Positions 1-10,031 of a stretch of DNA of 32,977 nucleotides are shown piece by piece. The stretch is from positions 1-32,977 of the forward strand of contig JAISNG010000192.1 of assembly GCA_031276365.1 (NCBI GenBank), written 5' to 3'. The notes beneath the pieces are model-generated. The model searched no databases and had not been told where the DNA came from. It saw nothing but the letters and a program-made list of their open reading frames with translations. Position numbers and translations under genes: made by a program. The DNA is from Campylobacteraceae bacterium (GTDB lineage: Bacteria > Campylobacterota > Campylobacteria > Campylobacterales > Campylobacteraceae). Position 1 is the first letter of the stretch; the number at the start of each line of letters is the position of its first letter.

Positions 1-246
1 CTCTCAAATAGTCGTAACATTGGTAGATAACCATAATAACCCTGTAAACAATGAGAATGTTACCGTAGAAATACTAAGCGGCAACGCAGGCAATAACGGC
101 ACGTTTTCTCCTGCGCCGCCTACGGTAACGCAGGACGGTTCTGGCAACGGAAAGTATATCGTTCGCTTTACTACTCCCATTGCGGAGAACGTAACATTTG
201 GATTTAAGATAACCGACGGAACGCACAACTACAGCAAAAACGCTAC
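1..246 (+). repeat. Intragenic direct repeat, copy A (offset 672 nt)
   Basis: Bases 1-246 recur at 673-918. The first 108 bases are identical, and I count about 12 differences over the whole stretch. The offset is exactly 224 codons, so the reading frame is kept. The copy is cut by the window edge and probably extends upstream. Confidence 0.9.
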
Positions 247-3200
247 GACAGAGTTTGTTATAAACGGCATAGGCGTAGATAACGAGAGTACTAAATTTAA
301 AGTCTATCCTCATGATCGTTTGGTTGGAGAGCAGACGACTCTTGATTTATATCTTACAGATGACACTGGAGTTAACGGCGTCCCTAACCAAAATGTTGCA
401 TTCTTTGTTGTAAGTAGAACATTTGAAAACGGCACTGTCATAACGAACGGCAACAGCGTTTATATAACCTCGCCCGTAATAGACCACGGCAACGGCACAT
501 ATACAACAACCGCCACTACAAATACTTCGCAGAATGTTACATTTGGCTTTAGCGCAAATGGACAAACAAACACATCTAAGGTAGATTGGGCTAAGTTCAA
601 TTCAAATAAAACAGACCTAACTAACTTAAATACAAACATTACGGCGACCCCGATGGTAACGGTAAATCAAAACTCTCAAATAGTCGTAACATTGGTAGAT
701 AACCATAATAACCCTGTAAACAATGAGAATGTTACCGTAGAAATACTAAGCGGCAACGCAGGCAATAACGGTACATTTTCTCCTGCGCCGCCGACAGTAA
801 CGCAGGACGGTTCGGGCAACGGAAAGTATATCGTTCACTTTACTACTCCCGTTGCGGAGAATGTAACGTTCGGATTTAGAATAACCGACGGAACGCACAA
901 CTACAGCAAAAACGCTACAACTATATTTAGAAGCGGCAGCTCCAGCAACAATACATCAGAGTTGGTGTTCAATCCCGTTACTCCTTCAGTCAGCGTTGAG
1001 AACAACTATACTCTCACAGCTATCATAAGAGACGACAGCATGAACCCTGTAGGCGGGGAAACGGTTACATTTAACGTAAGCGGAGGAAATCTCAACGCCA
1101 CTACATGCGTAACAAATGCGGACGGCAGATGCTACGTTTTGTGGACAAGCACCGTTACGGGCAGTTTCACGGCAAATGCCAGAATAAACGGCAGCCACAT
1201 CAAAAACTCTCCTGCAGTGAAAGGATTTACTGCGGGCGTTGCCGATGAAAATACATCTACGTTCCTTTTAGATAGCGGACCTAAAGTCGTCGGAAGTATT
1301 TTTAATATGAATACGACTCTAAGAGACAAATACTACAATGTAGTGCCAAATCAAGATGTCTTTTATATCCTTACGCCTGCGATAGAGCAAGCGGGATTTG
1401 GTTCGGTCGGAACAGAAGCCGATAATATAAATATCACTACAGGACCTCAAGCGATAAGCCGCAATACTCTCTGGAGCAATTTGGTCGGCACTTATACGGT
1501 TACGGTTAGAATCGGAAGCGAAACAGGACCCGAAGTAAACGGTTCCAATAAAACGGCAGTGTTTGTGCATTCCACGCCTACACCAGCTAACTCATATCTA
1601 AATGTAACAGGTCTTGGACCTGTTGATTCGAACGGCGGTTACTATACCGTAAGAACATACGCGTTTGACGGTGTAGGACCAAACCCCGTTCCGAATGCTC
1701 AAATCAATATCGCGATTTCAAACGGCACGCTTTCAAACGGGTCAATGTCAGGTAAAAATATACTTTGTGCGACAAATGCCGCAGGCTACTGCGAGTTTCA
1801 ATGGACAAGTCCAAGCGAGAAGGGAGTGTTTACGATAAACGCATCTTTTGCAAACGGCACAGCATTAAGCAGTTCGCCTCAGCAAAGAGAGTTTATCTCA
1901 GGCAACGCCAATAACACAACTTCCACTTTGACGATTTTGGAAGCTGGTCCGAAAACCGCAAACGGTACCGACAGATATACGGCTATAGTAACCTTAAGAG
2001 ACAATAATAATCTGCCTGCGGCAGGCTCTGTTGTCATCGGCGTAACGGGCGGATTGTTAGATGGAAGTTATATAAGCAACAGCTACAGCGTTGATTCTGT
2101 CAATGGAAGCGTAACGGTACATTGGACAAGCAATCAAACGGGCAACTTTACCATAACTGCCGCTTTAAACACAGGATATATAACTAACGGCGTTCAGCAA
2201 AGAGAATTTGTGTCAGGACCAGTGAGTATAAGTGATTCGGAATTTATTATAACGCCTCTTTCAAGCGTTACAGCCGATAACTCTACAGCATATAACTTGA
2301 GAGTAATCATACGCGATGGTTTCCGAAACCTCGTTCCGGGCGAAATTGTTACATTTGATGTACAAGAGGGTTATTTAAATAACGGCACGGTTTTGCCAAA
2401 TACCATTACATGCGCAACGCTTATTAACGGCGAATGCTATGTCTCATGGGTCAGCGACGAAGTCGGAAACTTTTCGGTAAACGCTTCTGTTGCGGCAGGT
2501 ATGATAGGTCAGACTCAATACAGAGACTTTGTAGTTGGACCTCCGACTAATAAATATTCAAACTTGACGGTACTTCCGACAAGTTCAAGAGTAGCAGATA
2601 ACTCTTCTTACTTTACGGCTACGGCATATATCAAAGATGATTTCAATCATCCTATAACAGGAGAGCTTGTTAGTTTCAGAGTAAATGGAGGATGGATTGA
2701 CAATACCACAGACAAAGGTACAACACTTACATGCGTCTCTATAGACGGAGCTTGCAGTGTTAGGTGGAGAAGCGATACTCCTGGCACTTATAGAATTAGC
2801 GCAAATAGTTCTACTATAACACAAATCGGTGTAGAAAATAGACAATTCATTGCTACAACCGGCAGTGCTAGTAACTCTTCGCTTGTAGTTACGCCCGCAG
2901 GTCCTGTTATAGCAGGCATCGGCGTTTATACCGCTACTGTTACTGCAAGAGACACGGGCGGAGTAGCGGCGCCTAACGCTATCATACAGTTTGAGGTAAG
3001 CGGCGGAGTACTTAACAGTGATAACTGCGAAACAAATGGCACAGGCAGCTGCTTTGTTACATGGACAAGCAACAAATCAGGCAACTTCTCCATTAATGCC
3101 ACGATAGGCGGTACAAATCTCGGAGGAAACGGAAACGCTGTCGAAGCTTCGCCTCAATACAGAGTATTTGAACCAGATACGCCTGTAACCGGTAACTCAC

Positions 3201-6082
3201 TGCTTGTGATAACTCCCGCGACCAATACGATTATTGCAAACAGCGGCAATTTTTACACTATCAACGTAACAGCGCGCGATACGCACAATAACACCGTTCC
3301 GAATAAACATATAAATATCCATATAGAATACGGAGAGCTTGACAATGGCACGGGATTTGCTATAGGAGACAGTACATGCTTTACGGATACTAACGGTAAC
3401 TGCCTTGTCAAATGGAGAAGCAATAAAACAGGAAACTATCTTGTAAATGCCACTCTTGCAGGTATCTCCGGCATTATAAACTCTTCTGCCGAAGACAGGT
3501 CAAGAATGTTTGCGTTTGACGTCGTAGGTTCGGCATCGTACTTTACGGTAACAAGCTATAACGCCTCACAGCCTGACAATATCCCTGTATGCGAAGAGAG
3601 CGGAAGCGATATAGCCTTGTGCAGTATCTCCTACAATCTCAACGCGTTTGTACAAGATAATAGCGGAAATAAGATGGAGGGTGCAAACGTTACATTTAAG
3701 ATATTCAGAGGCGGCGAGCAGGTGAGGGACGCTTATTTGAACGACATTGTTACGGACGGTCTGCATGGAACCGTTCAGGGAGAGTATTCATGCTTAACGA
3801 ATGCAAACGGCGTATGCCCTGCAAATATTACGCTTAAAGCCAATATAGCAGGCACTTATGAGATATATGCAATCGCAAACGGCATAGATATAGAATATGA
3901 TACTACGTCCAACTATAACGCATTCAAAACATTTGTTGCATCCAAAGCGTCAAATACAACTTCGCGCATACATTTCAATCCTATCGCCGATAAAACGGTA
4001 GAGGCAGATAATGTCTCATCTTATGACGTTACGACAGAGATATTGGATATTCACAGCAATCCGATAAACAATGCTTTGGTTACATTGAATGTTCCTTCGG
4101 GTATCAGCTGGCTTGATAACTCTACAGCCGTCAACTCTTCGCTCACATGCACAACTGCTTCAAGCGGCAACTGCACCGTAAAGTGGAGAAGCGTACGCGC
4201 AAATGATATTCAAGATATCACGGCGCAGGTTGAAGCTATAACGCTTAGTGGAAACAGGACGTTTGTTACTGGCGGCGTCAGCTCAAATACCTCAAATATT
4301 ACGGTAAGTACGCACTATGCTACAACAAATGATACTGTGCTTGTAACTGTAACCGTCAATGATGCTCAAGGCAATCCTATCAAGGATACATATCATAATG
4401 TAATCATATACACAAGCCTTGCAAACTCATCATTTGCGGGAGGAACTTCAGACCACACGGGAACTTTGGTAAATGTAAACGGTACATACAGCGCTATTTT
4501 AAGCTCAACGAAAATCGGCAATACTACGCTTAGCTTTACGATAGATGGAGTATCAAGCTCTAATACGGAGTGGGTACATTTCAACTCAAGTACAATTTGC
4601 TTTGAAAACTGCGAAGTTAGTAATGCCACCTACATCACTGCTCAAAGCCCTGTAAAGGTTGGCAATGACTCTCTTGTAACTGTATATCTTGGCGATACGT
4701 ACGGCAATCCTATAGACAACCTAAGCGTTACCATTTATGCCTTTGAGAATCAAACAAACAGCACAGTAACCCTTAACGGCTTGGAAAACGTTACGATAAA
4801 CGGCGGAATTGACGGAAAATATGAGGCTAATCTAACGGCTTACGATAAAGGTACCGTAATGGTAAGCTTTATACTTAACAGCGGTTACAATATAAACGCT
4901 AATGATTACGGTAAAAACGCTACCGTTCTATTTGAACCTGGTAATGTTTCGGAAAACGAATCTCTTGTGTATGTTACTCATGAGATAGACAATACCACAA
5001 ATGCATCTGCAGACGGAATAGACTACTATACCGTAACCGTTATTGCAAGAGACGCTTACGGGGCAATACTTACGGAGAGCGTTACTTTCAGTTTTGAAGT
5101 GGACAAAGGCAACCTGTCCAGCACCAATGCAAGCAGCGGCGATATCCAAAACATTACCTGCGCAACAGGAAGCAATGGTTCATGCTCCGTATATTGGATG
5201 AGTGAAGATTGGGGTACGGGCCATATCAATACGTATGTAAACGGCAAACAAGTCGGCATCGGATTTATGAATGGCGTCAGAGTCAGCACTGTTCCCGTTG
5301 AAGCCGAGTTTAGAAGGGTGTTGTTTGACGATAATCTTACCATCATAGACTTTACGCCGTCTTCCAAAAAGGCTCATATAGGAGATTTGATAAGATACAC
5401 AGTCAAACTACAAAACAACATAGACCAGGAGAGCGTATTTAATCTTAATAACCTTATACCTAAAGGCTTCTCGTTTGTAGAGGGTTCTATCATCTCAAGC
5501 ACAGCCAATGGTACGGTAAATTCAACCTCCATAAGCTCAAGCGAATTTGATGCGGAGAGTTTGTTTATACACAAACAGGGCGAATTGATTGTAGTATATA
5601 CGCTAAGAGTAGGAGCAGGAGCTAAAAAAGGAGTACACAAATCCTATGCAGAAGCTTTCAAAGCTGGAAACTCCATCTCTAACAGAGCTTGGGTTGAAGT
5701 GGAGATTACAGGCGATCCTATGCTTGATGAGAGTTTGATATTCGGAACTGTTTATATAGACTCTAATGCAAACGGCATGCAGGATAAGGGAGAGATAGGA
5801 ATACCAGGAGTAAGAATTGCAACTGCCGAGGGTTATGTCATCACTACAGACCAGTTCGGAAGATATCATCTTTTGAATATATTGGGAGGAGAGTGGGGAG
5901 TAGGCAGAAACTTCATCATGAAAGTTGATGAGAGTTCGCTGCCTCAGGGTTCAACCCTCACAACAGCCAATCCTCTACTAAGAAGATTAACTCCGGGACT
6001 TCCTGTGAGGTTTGACTTCGGAGTTAAACTCTCAAACGATATAAAGACTCTGGAGACGCTTATGCAAGGAGGTGCACAATGA
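2..6082 (+). CDS. Giant Ig-like repeat surface protein (5' end outside window)
   Basis: The reading frame is already open at the first base, and the sequence there repeats an internal segment, so the true start lies upstream. About 2,026 residues are visible. Most are tandem Ig-like units of the bacterial Big_1/invasin kind, with recurring phrases such as VTARD, GxCxVxWTS and GNFSINA. Nine units carry a paired cysteine motif of the form C-x(6-8)-C just before a W-x-S strand (for example near 1106, 1768, 2411, 3026 and 5159). From about 5330 a DUF11-like domain follows (HIGDLIRYTVKLQN), then from about 5740 an SdrD/Cna-B-like domain (GTVYIDSNANGMQDKGE). The protein is Asn- and Thr-rich with many N-x-S/T sequons. 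No beta-barrel or LPXTG anchor is visible; the next gene probably supplies the outer-membrane part. The stop overlaps the next start (ATGA). Role inferred: extracellular adhesin or surface fibre. The domain class is fairly sure, the function is not. Confidence 0.85.
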   Translation, partial: SQIVVTLVDNHNNPVNNENVTVEILSGNAGNNGTFSPAPPTVTQDGSGNGKYIVRFTTPIAENVTFGFKITDGTHNYSKNATTEFVINGIGVDNESTKFKVYPHDRLVGEQTTLDLYLTDDTGVNGVPNQNVAFFVVSRTFENGTVITNGNSVYITSPVIDHGNGTYTTTATTNTSQNVTFGFSANGQTNTSKVDWAKFNSNKTDLTNLNTNITATPMVTVNQNSQIVVTLVDNHNNPVNNENVTVEILSGNAGNNGTFSPAPPTVTQDGSGNGKYIVHFTTPVAENVTFGFRITDGTHNYSKNATTIFRSGSSSNNTSELVFNPVTPSVSVENNYTLTAIIRDDSMNPVGGETVTFNVSGGNLNATTCVTNADGRCYVLWTSTVTGSFTANARINGSHIKNSPAVKGFTAGVADENTSTFLLDSGPKVVGSIFNMNTTLRDKYYNVVPNQDVFYILTPAIEQAGFGSVGTEADNINITTGPQAISRNTLWSNLVGTYTVTVRIGSETGPEVNGSNKTAVFVHSTPTPANSYLNVTGLGPVDSNGGYYTVRTYAFDGVGPNPVPNAQINIAISNGTLSNGSMSGKNILCATNAAGYCEFQWTSPSEKGVFTINASFANGTALSSSPQQREFISGNANNTTSTLTILEAGPKTANGTDRYTAIVTLRDNNNLPAAGSVVIGVTGGLLDGSYISNSYSVDSVNGSVTVHWTSNQTGNFTITAALNTGYITNGVQQREFVSGPVSISDSEFIITPLSSVTADNSTAYNLRVIIRDGFRNLVPGEIVTFDVQEGYLNNGTVLPNTITCATLINGECYVSWVSDEVGNFSVNASVAAGMIGQTQYRDFVVGPPTNKYSNLTVLPTSSRVADNSSYFTATAYIKDDFNHPITGELVSFRVNGGWIDNTTDKGTTLTCVSIDGACSVRWRSDTPGTYRISANSSTITQIGVENRQFIATTGSASNSSLVVTPAGPVIAGIGVYTATVTARDTGGVAAPNAIIQFEVSGGVLNSDNCETNGTGSCFVTWTSNKSGNFSINATIGGTNLGGNGNAVEASPQYRVFEPDTPVTGNSLLVITPATNTIIANSGNFYTINVTARDTHNNTVPNKHINIHIEYGELDNGTGFAIGDSTCFTDTNGNCLVKWRSNKTGNYLVNATLAGISGIINSSAEDRSRMFAFDVVGSASYFTVTSYNASQPDNIPVCEESGSDIALCSISYNLNAFVQDNSGNKMEGANVTFKIFRGGEQVRDAYLNDIVTDGLHGTVQGEYSCLTNANGVCPANITLKANIAGTYEIYAIANGIDIEYDTTSNYNAFKTFVASKASNTTSRIHFNPIADKTVEADNVSSYDVTTEILDIHSNPINNALVTLNVPSGISWLDNSTAVNSSLTCTTASSGNCTVKWRSVRANDIQDITAQVEAITLSGNRTFVTGGVSSNTSNITVSTHYATTNDTVLVTVTVNDAQGNPIKDTYHNVIIYTSLANSSFAGGTSDHTGTLVNVNGTYSAILSSTKIGNTTLSFTIDGVSSSNTEWVHFNSSTICFENCEVSNATYITAQSPVKVGNDSLVTVYLGDTYGNPIDNLSVTIYAFENQTNSTVTLNGLENVTINGGIDGKYEANLTAYDKGTVMVSFILNSGYNINANDYGKNATVLFEPGNVSENESLVYVTHEIDNTTNASADGIDYYTVTVIARDAYGAILTESVTFSFEVDKGNLSSTNASSGDIQNITCATGSNGSCSVYWMSEDWGTGHINTYVNGKQVGIGFMNGVRVSTVPVEAEFRRVLFDDNLTIIDFTPSSKKAHIGDLIRYTVKLQNNIDQESVFNLNNLIPKGFSFVEGSIISSTANGTVNSTSISSSEFDAESLFIHKQGELIVVYTLRVGAGAKKGVHKSYAEAFKAGNSISNRAWVEVEITGDPMLDESLIFGTVYIDSNANGMQDKGEIGIPGVRIATAEGYVITTDQFGRYHLLNILGGEWGVGRNFIMKVDESSLPQGSTLTTANPLLRRLTPGLPVRFDFGVKLSNDIKTLETLMQGGAQ
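673..918 (+). repeat. Intragenic direct repeat, copy B (offset 672 nt)
   Basis: Second copy of the segment at 1-246, encoding the same Ig-like unit. The sequences diverge after the shared NYSKNATT segment, where copy A continues with EFVING and copy B with IFRSGS. Confidence 0.9.
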
Positions 6083-9000
6083 GAAAGAGTATTAAATTAA
6101 GCGCCTTGGCAGCAGCTTTATTAATTGGTTCAACATCTATGAATGCCTCCGGCGAGGCTCTTAACAGTATAGTTTCTGAAAAAGATATGGATATAATGAT
6201 AGCTATAGCCGCATCATCAGACAGCAGCGCTGTGCGTCAAACACAGCCTTCGATAGATGAAACGCCGCAGCAAACGGCAGGTGAAGCGGAAACAATCCTC
6301 GCGCAAAATGAAGCCGTTACAATAACGGTAGATGGCGAAGATACTTTCGCACAGAGTGAAACTGTCATTTCCGTACAGAATGAAGACGCTAAGATACAGC
6401 CTGCACTTGAGTCTGTGGTTATAAGTTCGCAGCCCTCTTTGGTTGTTCCGGGAGCTTCAAACGAAACTAAAACGCCAAGCCTGACAAACAGACCTCTTGA
6501 CGCCGACGTCAAAGCGCCGCTTATATATCCGAGCGCATACTCTCTGCCACTTCCTAATAACGGTCTAATATGGGTATCCGAAGACCCCAACATGGGAGAG
6601 ACTTCGCTTAACGCCGCCGCATTATCATTTATCTCCGCGGAAAACGGAGTATTAAGCGACGGTCTGGATTTTTACATAAGAACAAATTATGCGGCTTTTA
6701 TAGACAAACTGGAACTCTCTATCTATAGAGGCAAAGACAAAGACCTTATAGAACCTTTGAGCGTGCTTGATATCGCCCCTGCGTCATTTACAAGAATCAA
6801 ATGGGACGGTAAACTTCCGGATAAATACAAATATGAAGCGGGAGATGAACTTGTATATGTATTAAGAGCATATGACAAGGACGGAAGATTTGATGAGACT
6901 TCTCCTAAAACCATCTCCATTCTTAAAAGAGAAGATGCGAAAAAAGCAGGAGACGATTTAAGGGAAGGTATCTCAAAAGGGCAGGGCGTATTGATTAACA
7001 CCAATGAAGCCGCTGCCGCTCAATATCTCTTGAATGAAGCATTCGGCGCAAATTCCATCGCCAAGCGCAATATAGTAGCATACGGTTCCAAAGTTATCGT
7101 AAGAGGCGTTAATATCCCTGAGGGCAGTACGCTTTTGATTAACTCCGAACAGTATCCTGTGGACTTTGAGAGAAGATTTACCGCAGAGTATATAGTGCCG
7201 ATAGGAACTCATGCATACGATATAGCTCTTGTCGGAAGAGAAGAAATACAAGGACGCATAAGCGTAGATATCTCTCCATACTACATGTTTACGGTAGCCA
7301 TAGCCGATATAACGGTTAGAAAAGCGGACGTATCCGACAGCGGACTAAGAGAGAGCGGCGATGAAGATGTATTTGAAGAGGGAAGGCTTGCTTTCTACAC
7401 AAAAGGCAAACTCTACGGCAAATACCATATCACTGCACAAGCAGACACTACGCAAAAAGAGCTTAGCAAAATATTCTCAGGCTTTACTCAAGCTGAGGCG
7501 AGAGATTTGTTTGAAACTCTTGATCCTGATATGTACTATCCTACTTACGGAGACGACTCTACGGTAGTTAGAGATGTAAATACTCAAGGCAGATTTTATG
7601 CCAGAGCAGAATGGGATAAAAGCCATGCATTATGGGGTAATTACGATACATCGTTTGGCGGAACGGAATATGCTTCTTACTCAAGAAGCCTTTACGGAGC
7701 AAAGCTTGATTACAACTCCATAGATATAACACGCTATGGCGAATCAAAACGAGTAGTAAAACTTTTCGGCGCCGAAGAGGTGAGCGCTTTGGGACACAAT
7801 GAGTTTTTGGGGACAGGCGGAAGTCTTTACTATCTACAGCACATGGATATACTGCCCGGTTCTCAAAAGATATTACTGCGTGTAACCGATACGCTTACAG
7901 GCAACGTAATAGCGAAGATTGACCTCAAAGAGGGCATAGACTATGAGATAGACGCTGTACAAGGACGCGTAATCCTCAATAGACCTCTGTCTCAAATCAT
8001 CTACCAAAATGTCCATACCATAACGATTTCATCACCTTTAAGCGGTTATGAACAGAGATTGATAGTTGATTATGAGTACGTACCGCGCGGATTTGAAGGC
8101 GATACTCTAACGGGAGGCGCAAGAGTCAAACAGTGGATAAGCGACTATTTGGCAATAGGCGGCACATATGTTAGAGAAGAGAGAGGAAGTGCGGGCGATG
8201 ATTATCAATTAGCAGGCGGAGATATAACTCTTCAAGCAGGCAAGGGAACGTATATCAGAGGTGAAATCACGCATACAAACTCAAATGCAGGTTCTATATT
8301 TTACTCCGACAACGGAGGACTTAGCTTTAAGGATATAAGAAACAGTTCCAATGCAACGGGAGGCAATGCTTTGGCGGTTGATGCCAGAGTAAACTTCAAG
8401 GAGCTTGGAGTTACAAACAATGAATTTACTGCCGGCGGCTGGTACAGAGATACTCAAAGCGACTTTGCAACAACCGCTTCAACTCTTTCATATGGCGGTA
8501 TAACCGAATACGGCGTTGAGAGCACATCGGAGATAACAAGTGATATAAGCATTTATGTAAAGGCAAGCGAGAGTAAGAAGAAGAGCGAAGAGAGCGCATA
8601 CTCCGAAGCTGTCGTACAGACGTCTTACAAGGTCAATGACAAATTGACTCTAAGCCTCGAAGCAGACTACCGCCAAATAGAACAGAACGCCACTTCAAAA
8701 ACACACGGAGCAGTAGGAGCGCTGAGAGCGGATTATGATATTACCCCTAACTTTGAAACATACCTTACGGGTCAATTCATGATAAACGACAATCAGGGAG
8801 CTTATGAGAATAACGATGCTGTTATTGCTGGAGCAAGATATCTTCTCAACGGCTCAAGCCTTGCAGGACAGTACGTAACAGGACACAGAGGAGACGCCCT
8901 AAGCGTTGATGTCTCTCATGAGCTAAATAAGGACCATACGATATATGCAGGCTATACATACAGCGCCGAGGGTTCTTCTAACGACAACATATTCAACTCC

Positions 9001-9936
9001 AAAACAGATACGGGCTTTACCGTAGGTCAGAAGTGGAATCTTACAAACAAGATAAACCTCTACAACGAATCACAGTTTTTAAGAGATAAAAACTCAAGAG
9101 GAGATTCAAACTCTTTAGGCATGGATTTCTATCCCGGAGAGGGTTGGAATATGGGCTTTTTATATCAGAAAGGAAACCTCAAAGCGGACAATGGAGAATA
9201 TACTCAAAGAGATGCATTCTCTGTAAGTGTCGGTCAAACTTCCAATATAGCTAACTGGTTAAGCAAACTGGAGTATAGACAAGATAGAGGCAATGAGGAG
9301 AGAGAGCAGTTTTTGACGACAAACAGAGTCTCATATAAAATCAACGACTCTTTAAGCCTTGCGGGAAAACTCAACTACTCCAAGACAACAGATGATAAAA
9401 ACGCACAAAACGGAGCGCAGTTTACGGAGTTTAACGCGGGATTTGCATATAGACCGTTTGACTCTTCCGCATTTGCGCTGTTCGGAAGATATACATACCT
9501 TTACGATATAGCTCCTGCTCAGCAGATAGACTATGCGAATATTTTAAATGGAGGATATGACCAGAAGAGTCAGATTGTCTCTTTGGAGGGTGTATATAAA
9601 TATAACGCCAAATGGGAGTTTGCTCTGAAGTTTGCTCAAAGATACGGACAGGTCAAATATGACGGAATAGACGACTGGTTTGACTCATCAACTATCTTTT
9701 ATGCAGGGCAGGTAAGATATGACCTTCTATATGATTGGCACACGCTTGTAGAGTACAGAGTGCTTGACGTAAAGGATTCCGGTAACAAAGAAGGATACCT
9801 CATCGGCATAGACAAGGATATCACGAAAAATTTCAGACTTGGTATCGGTTATAACTTCACAGATTTCAGTGATGACTTGAGAATACTTGACTACAAATCA
9901 AGAGGCTGGTTCATAAACGCAGTTGGAATATATTAA
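6079..9936 (+). CDS. Outer-membrane beta-barrel partner of the Ig-repeat protein
   Basis: The product has 1,285 residues. The start is fixed by a strong ribosome binding site (AAGGAGGTG) and by the ATGA overlap with the upstream gene, which implies translational coupling. Residues 1-26 form a signal peptide (KLSALAAALLIGSTSMNASG). A low-complexity Glu/Thr/Val-rich stretch follows to about residue 140, then soluble beta-rich domains to about residue 650. The C-terminal 600 residues show alternating polar/aromatic strands and end in a terminal aromatic (GWFINAVGIY), as outer-membrane barrels do. Phrases such as GGARVKQWISDYLAIGGTYVREE resemble large outer-membrane proteins that accompany DUF11/SdrD-like repeat proteins. 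I infer that it anchors or exports the preceding Ig-repeat protein. The pair is reminiscent of intimin/invasin inverse autotransporters but is split in two genes with the repeats first. No experimental family function is known to me. Confidence 0.75.
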   Translation: MRKSIKLSALAAALLIGSTSMNASGEALNSIVSEKDMDIMIAIAASSDSSAVRQTQPSIDETPQQTAGEAETILAQNEAVTITVDGEDTFAQSETVISVQNEDAKIQPALESVVISSQPSLVVPGASNETKTPSLTNRPLDADVKAPLIYPSAYSLPLPNNGLIWVSEDPNMGETSLNAAALSFISAENGVLSDGLDFYIRTNYAAFIDKLELSIYRGKDKDLIEPLSVLDIAPASFTRIKWDGKLPDKYKYEAGDELVYVLRAYDKDGRFDETSPKTISILKREDAKKAGDDLREGISKGQGVLINTNEAAAAQYLLNEAFGANSIAKRNIVAYGSKVIVRGVNIPEGSTLLINSEQYPVDFERRFTAEYIVPIGTHAYDIALVGREEIQGRISVDISPYYMFTVAIADITVRKADVSDSGLRESGDEDVFEEGRLAFYTKGKLYGKYHITAQADTTQKELSKIFSGFTQAEARDLFETLDPDMYYPTYGDDSTVVRDVNTQGRFYARAEWDKSHALWGNYDTSFGGTEYASYSRSLYGAKLDYNSIDITRYGESKRVVKLFGAEEVSALGHNEFLGTGGSLYYLQHMDILPGSQKILLRVTDTLTGNVIAKIDLKEGIDYEIDAVQGRVILNRPLSQIIYQNVHTITISSPLSGYEQRLIVDYEYVPRGFEGDTLTGGARVKQWISDYLAIGGTYVREERGSAGDDYQLAGGDITLQAGKGTYIRGEITHTNSNAGSIFYSDNGGLSFKDIRNSSNATGGNALAVDARVNFKELGVTNNEFTAGGWYRDTQSDFATTASTLSYGGITEYGVESTSEITSDISIYVKASESKKKSEESAYSEAVVQTSYKVNDKLTLSLEADYRQIEQNATSKTHGAVGALRADYDITPNFETYLTGQFMINDNQGAYENNDAVIAGARYLLNGSSLAGQYVTGHRGDALSVDVSHELNKDHTIYAGYTYSAEGSSNDNIFNSKTDTGFTVGQKWNLTNKINLYNESQFLRDKNSRGDSNSLGMDFYPGEGWNMGFLYQKGNLKADNGEYTQRDAFSVSVGQTSNIANWLSKLEYRQDRGNEEREQFLTTNRVSYKINDSLSLAGKLNYSKTTDDKNAQNGAQFTEFNAGFAYRPFDSSAFALFGRYTYLYDIAPAQQIDYANILNGGYDQKSQIVSLEGVYKYNAKWEFALKFAQRYGQVKYDGIDDWFDSSTIFYAGQVRYDLLYDWHTLVEYRVLDVKDSGNKEGYLIGIDKDITKNFRLGIGYNFTDFSDDLRILDYKSRGWFINAVGIY

Positions 9937-9942
9937 GAGACA

Positions 9943-9976
9943 TCTCCGCCGTATAATATAATGGATATGGCGGAGA
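9943..9976 (+). terminator. Inverted repeat after the barrel gene, probable terminator
   Basis: TCTCCGCC (9943-9950) pairs with GGCGGAGA (9969-9976) around an 18-nt loop, starting 7 nt after the stop codon. The downstream U-tract is poor (GATAGTTTT), so termination may be inefficient. The loop contains TATAAT, which could alternatively be a -10 element for transcription into the intergenic region. Confidence 0.5.
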
Positions 9977-10031
9977 GATAGTTTTAAACATTACTTTTAT
10001 GAGTACGCACTATTCTGTCCCTCTTCAATAA

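Noticed and set aside
9969..10004. A fifth, upstream Cas12a-like repeat unit at the right spacing
   Set aside because: Only the stretch around TTACTTTTATGAGT resembles the repeat (about 11 of 19 positions), and it overlaps the terminator-like hairpin. Too weak to count as a unit.
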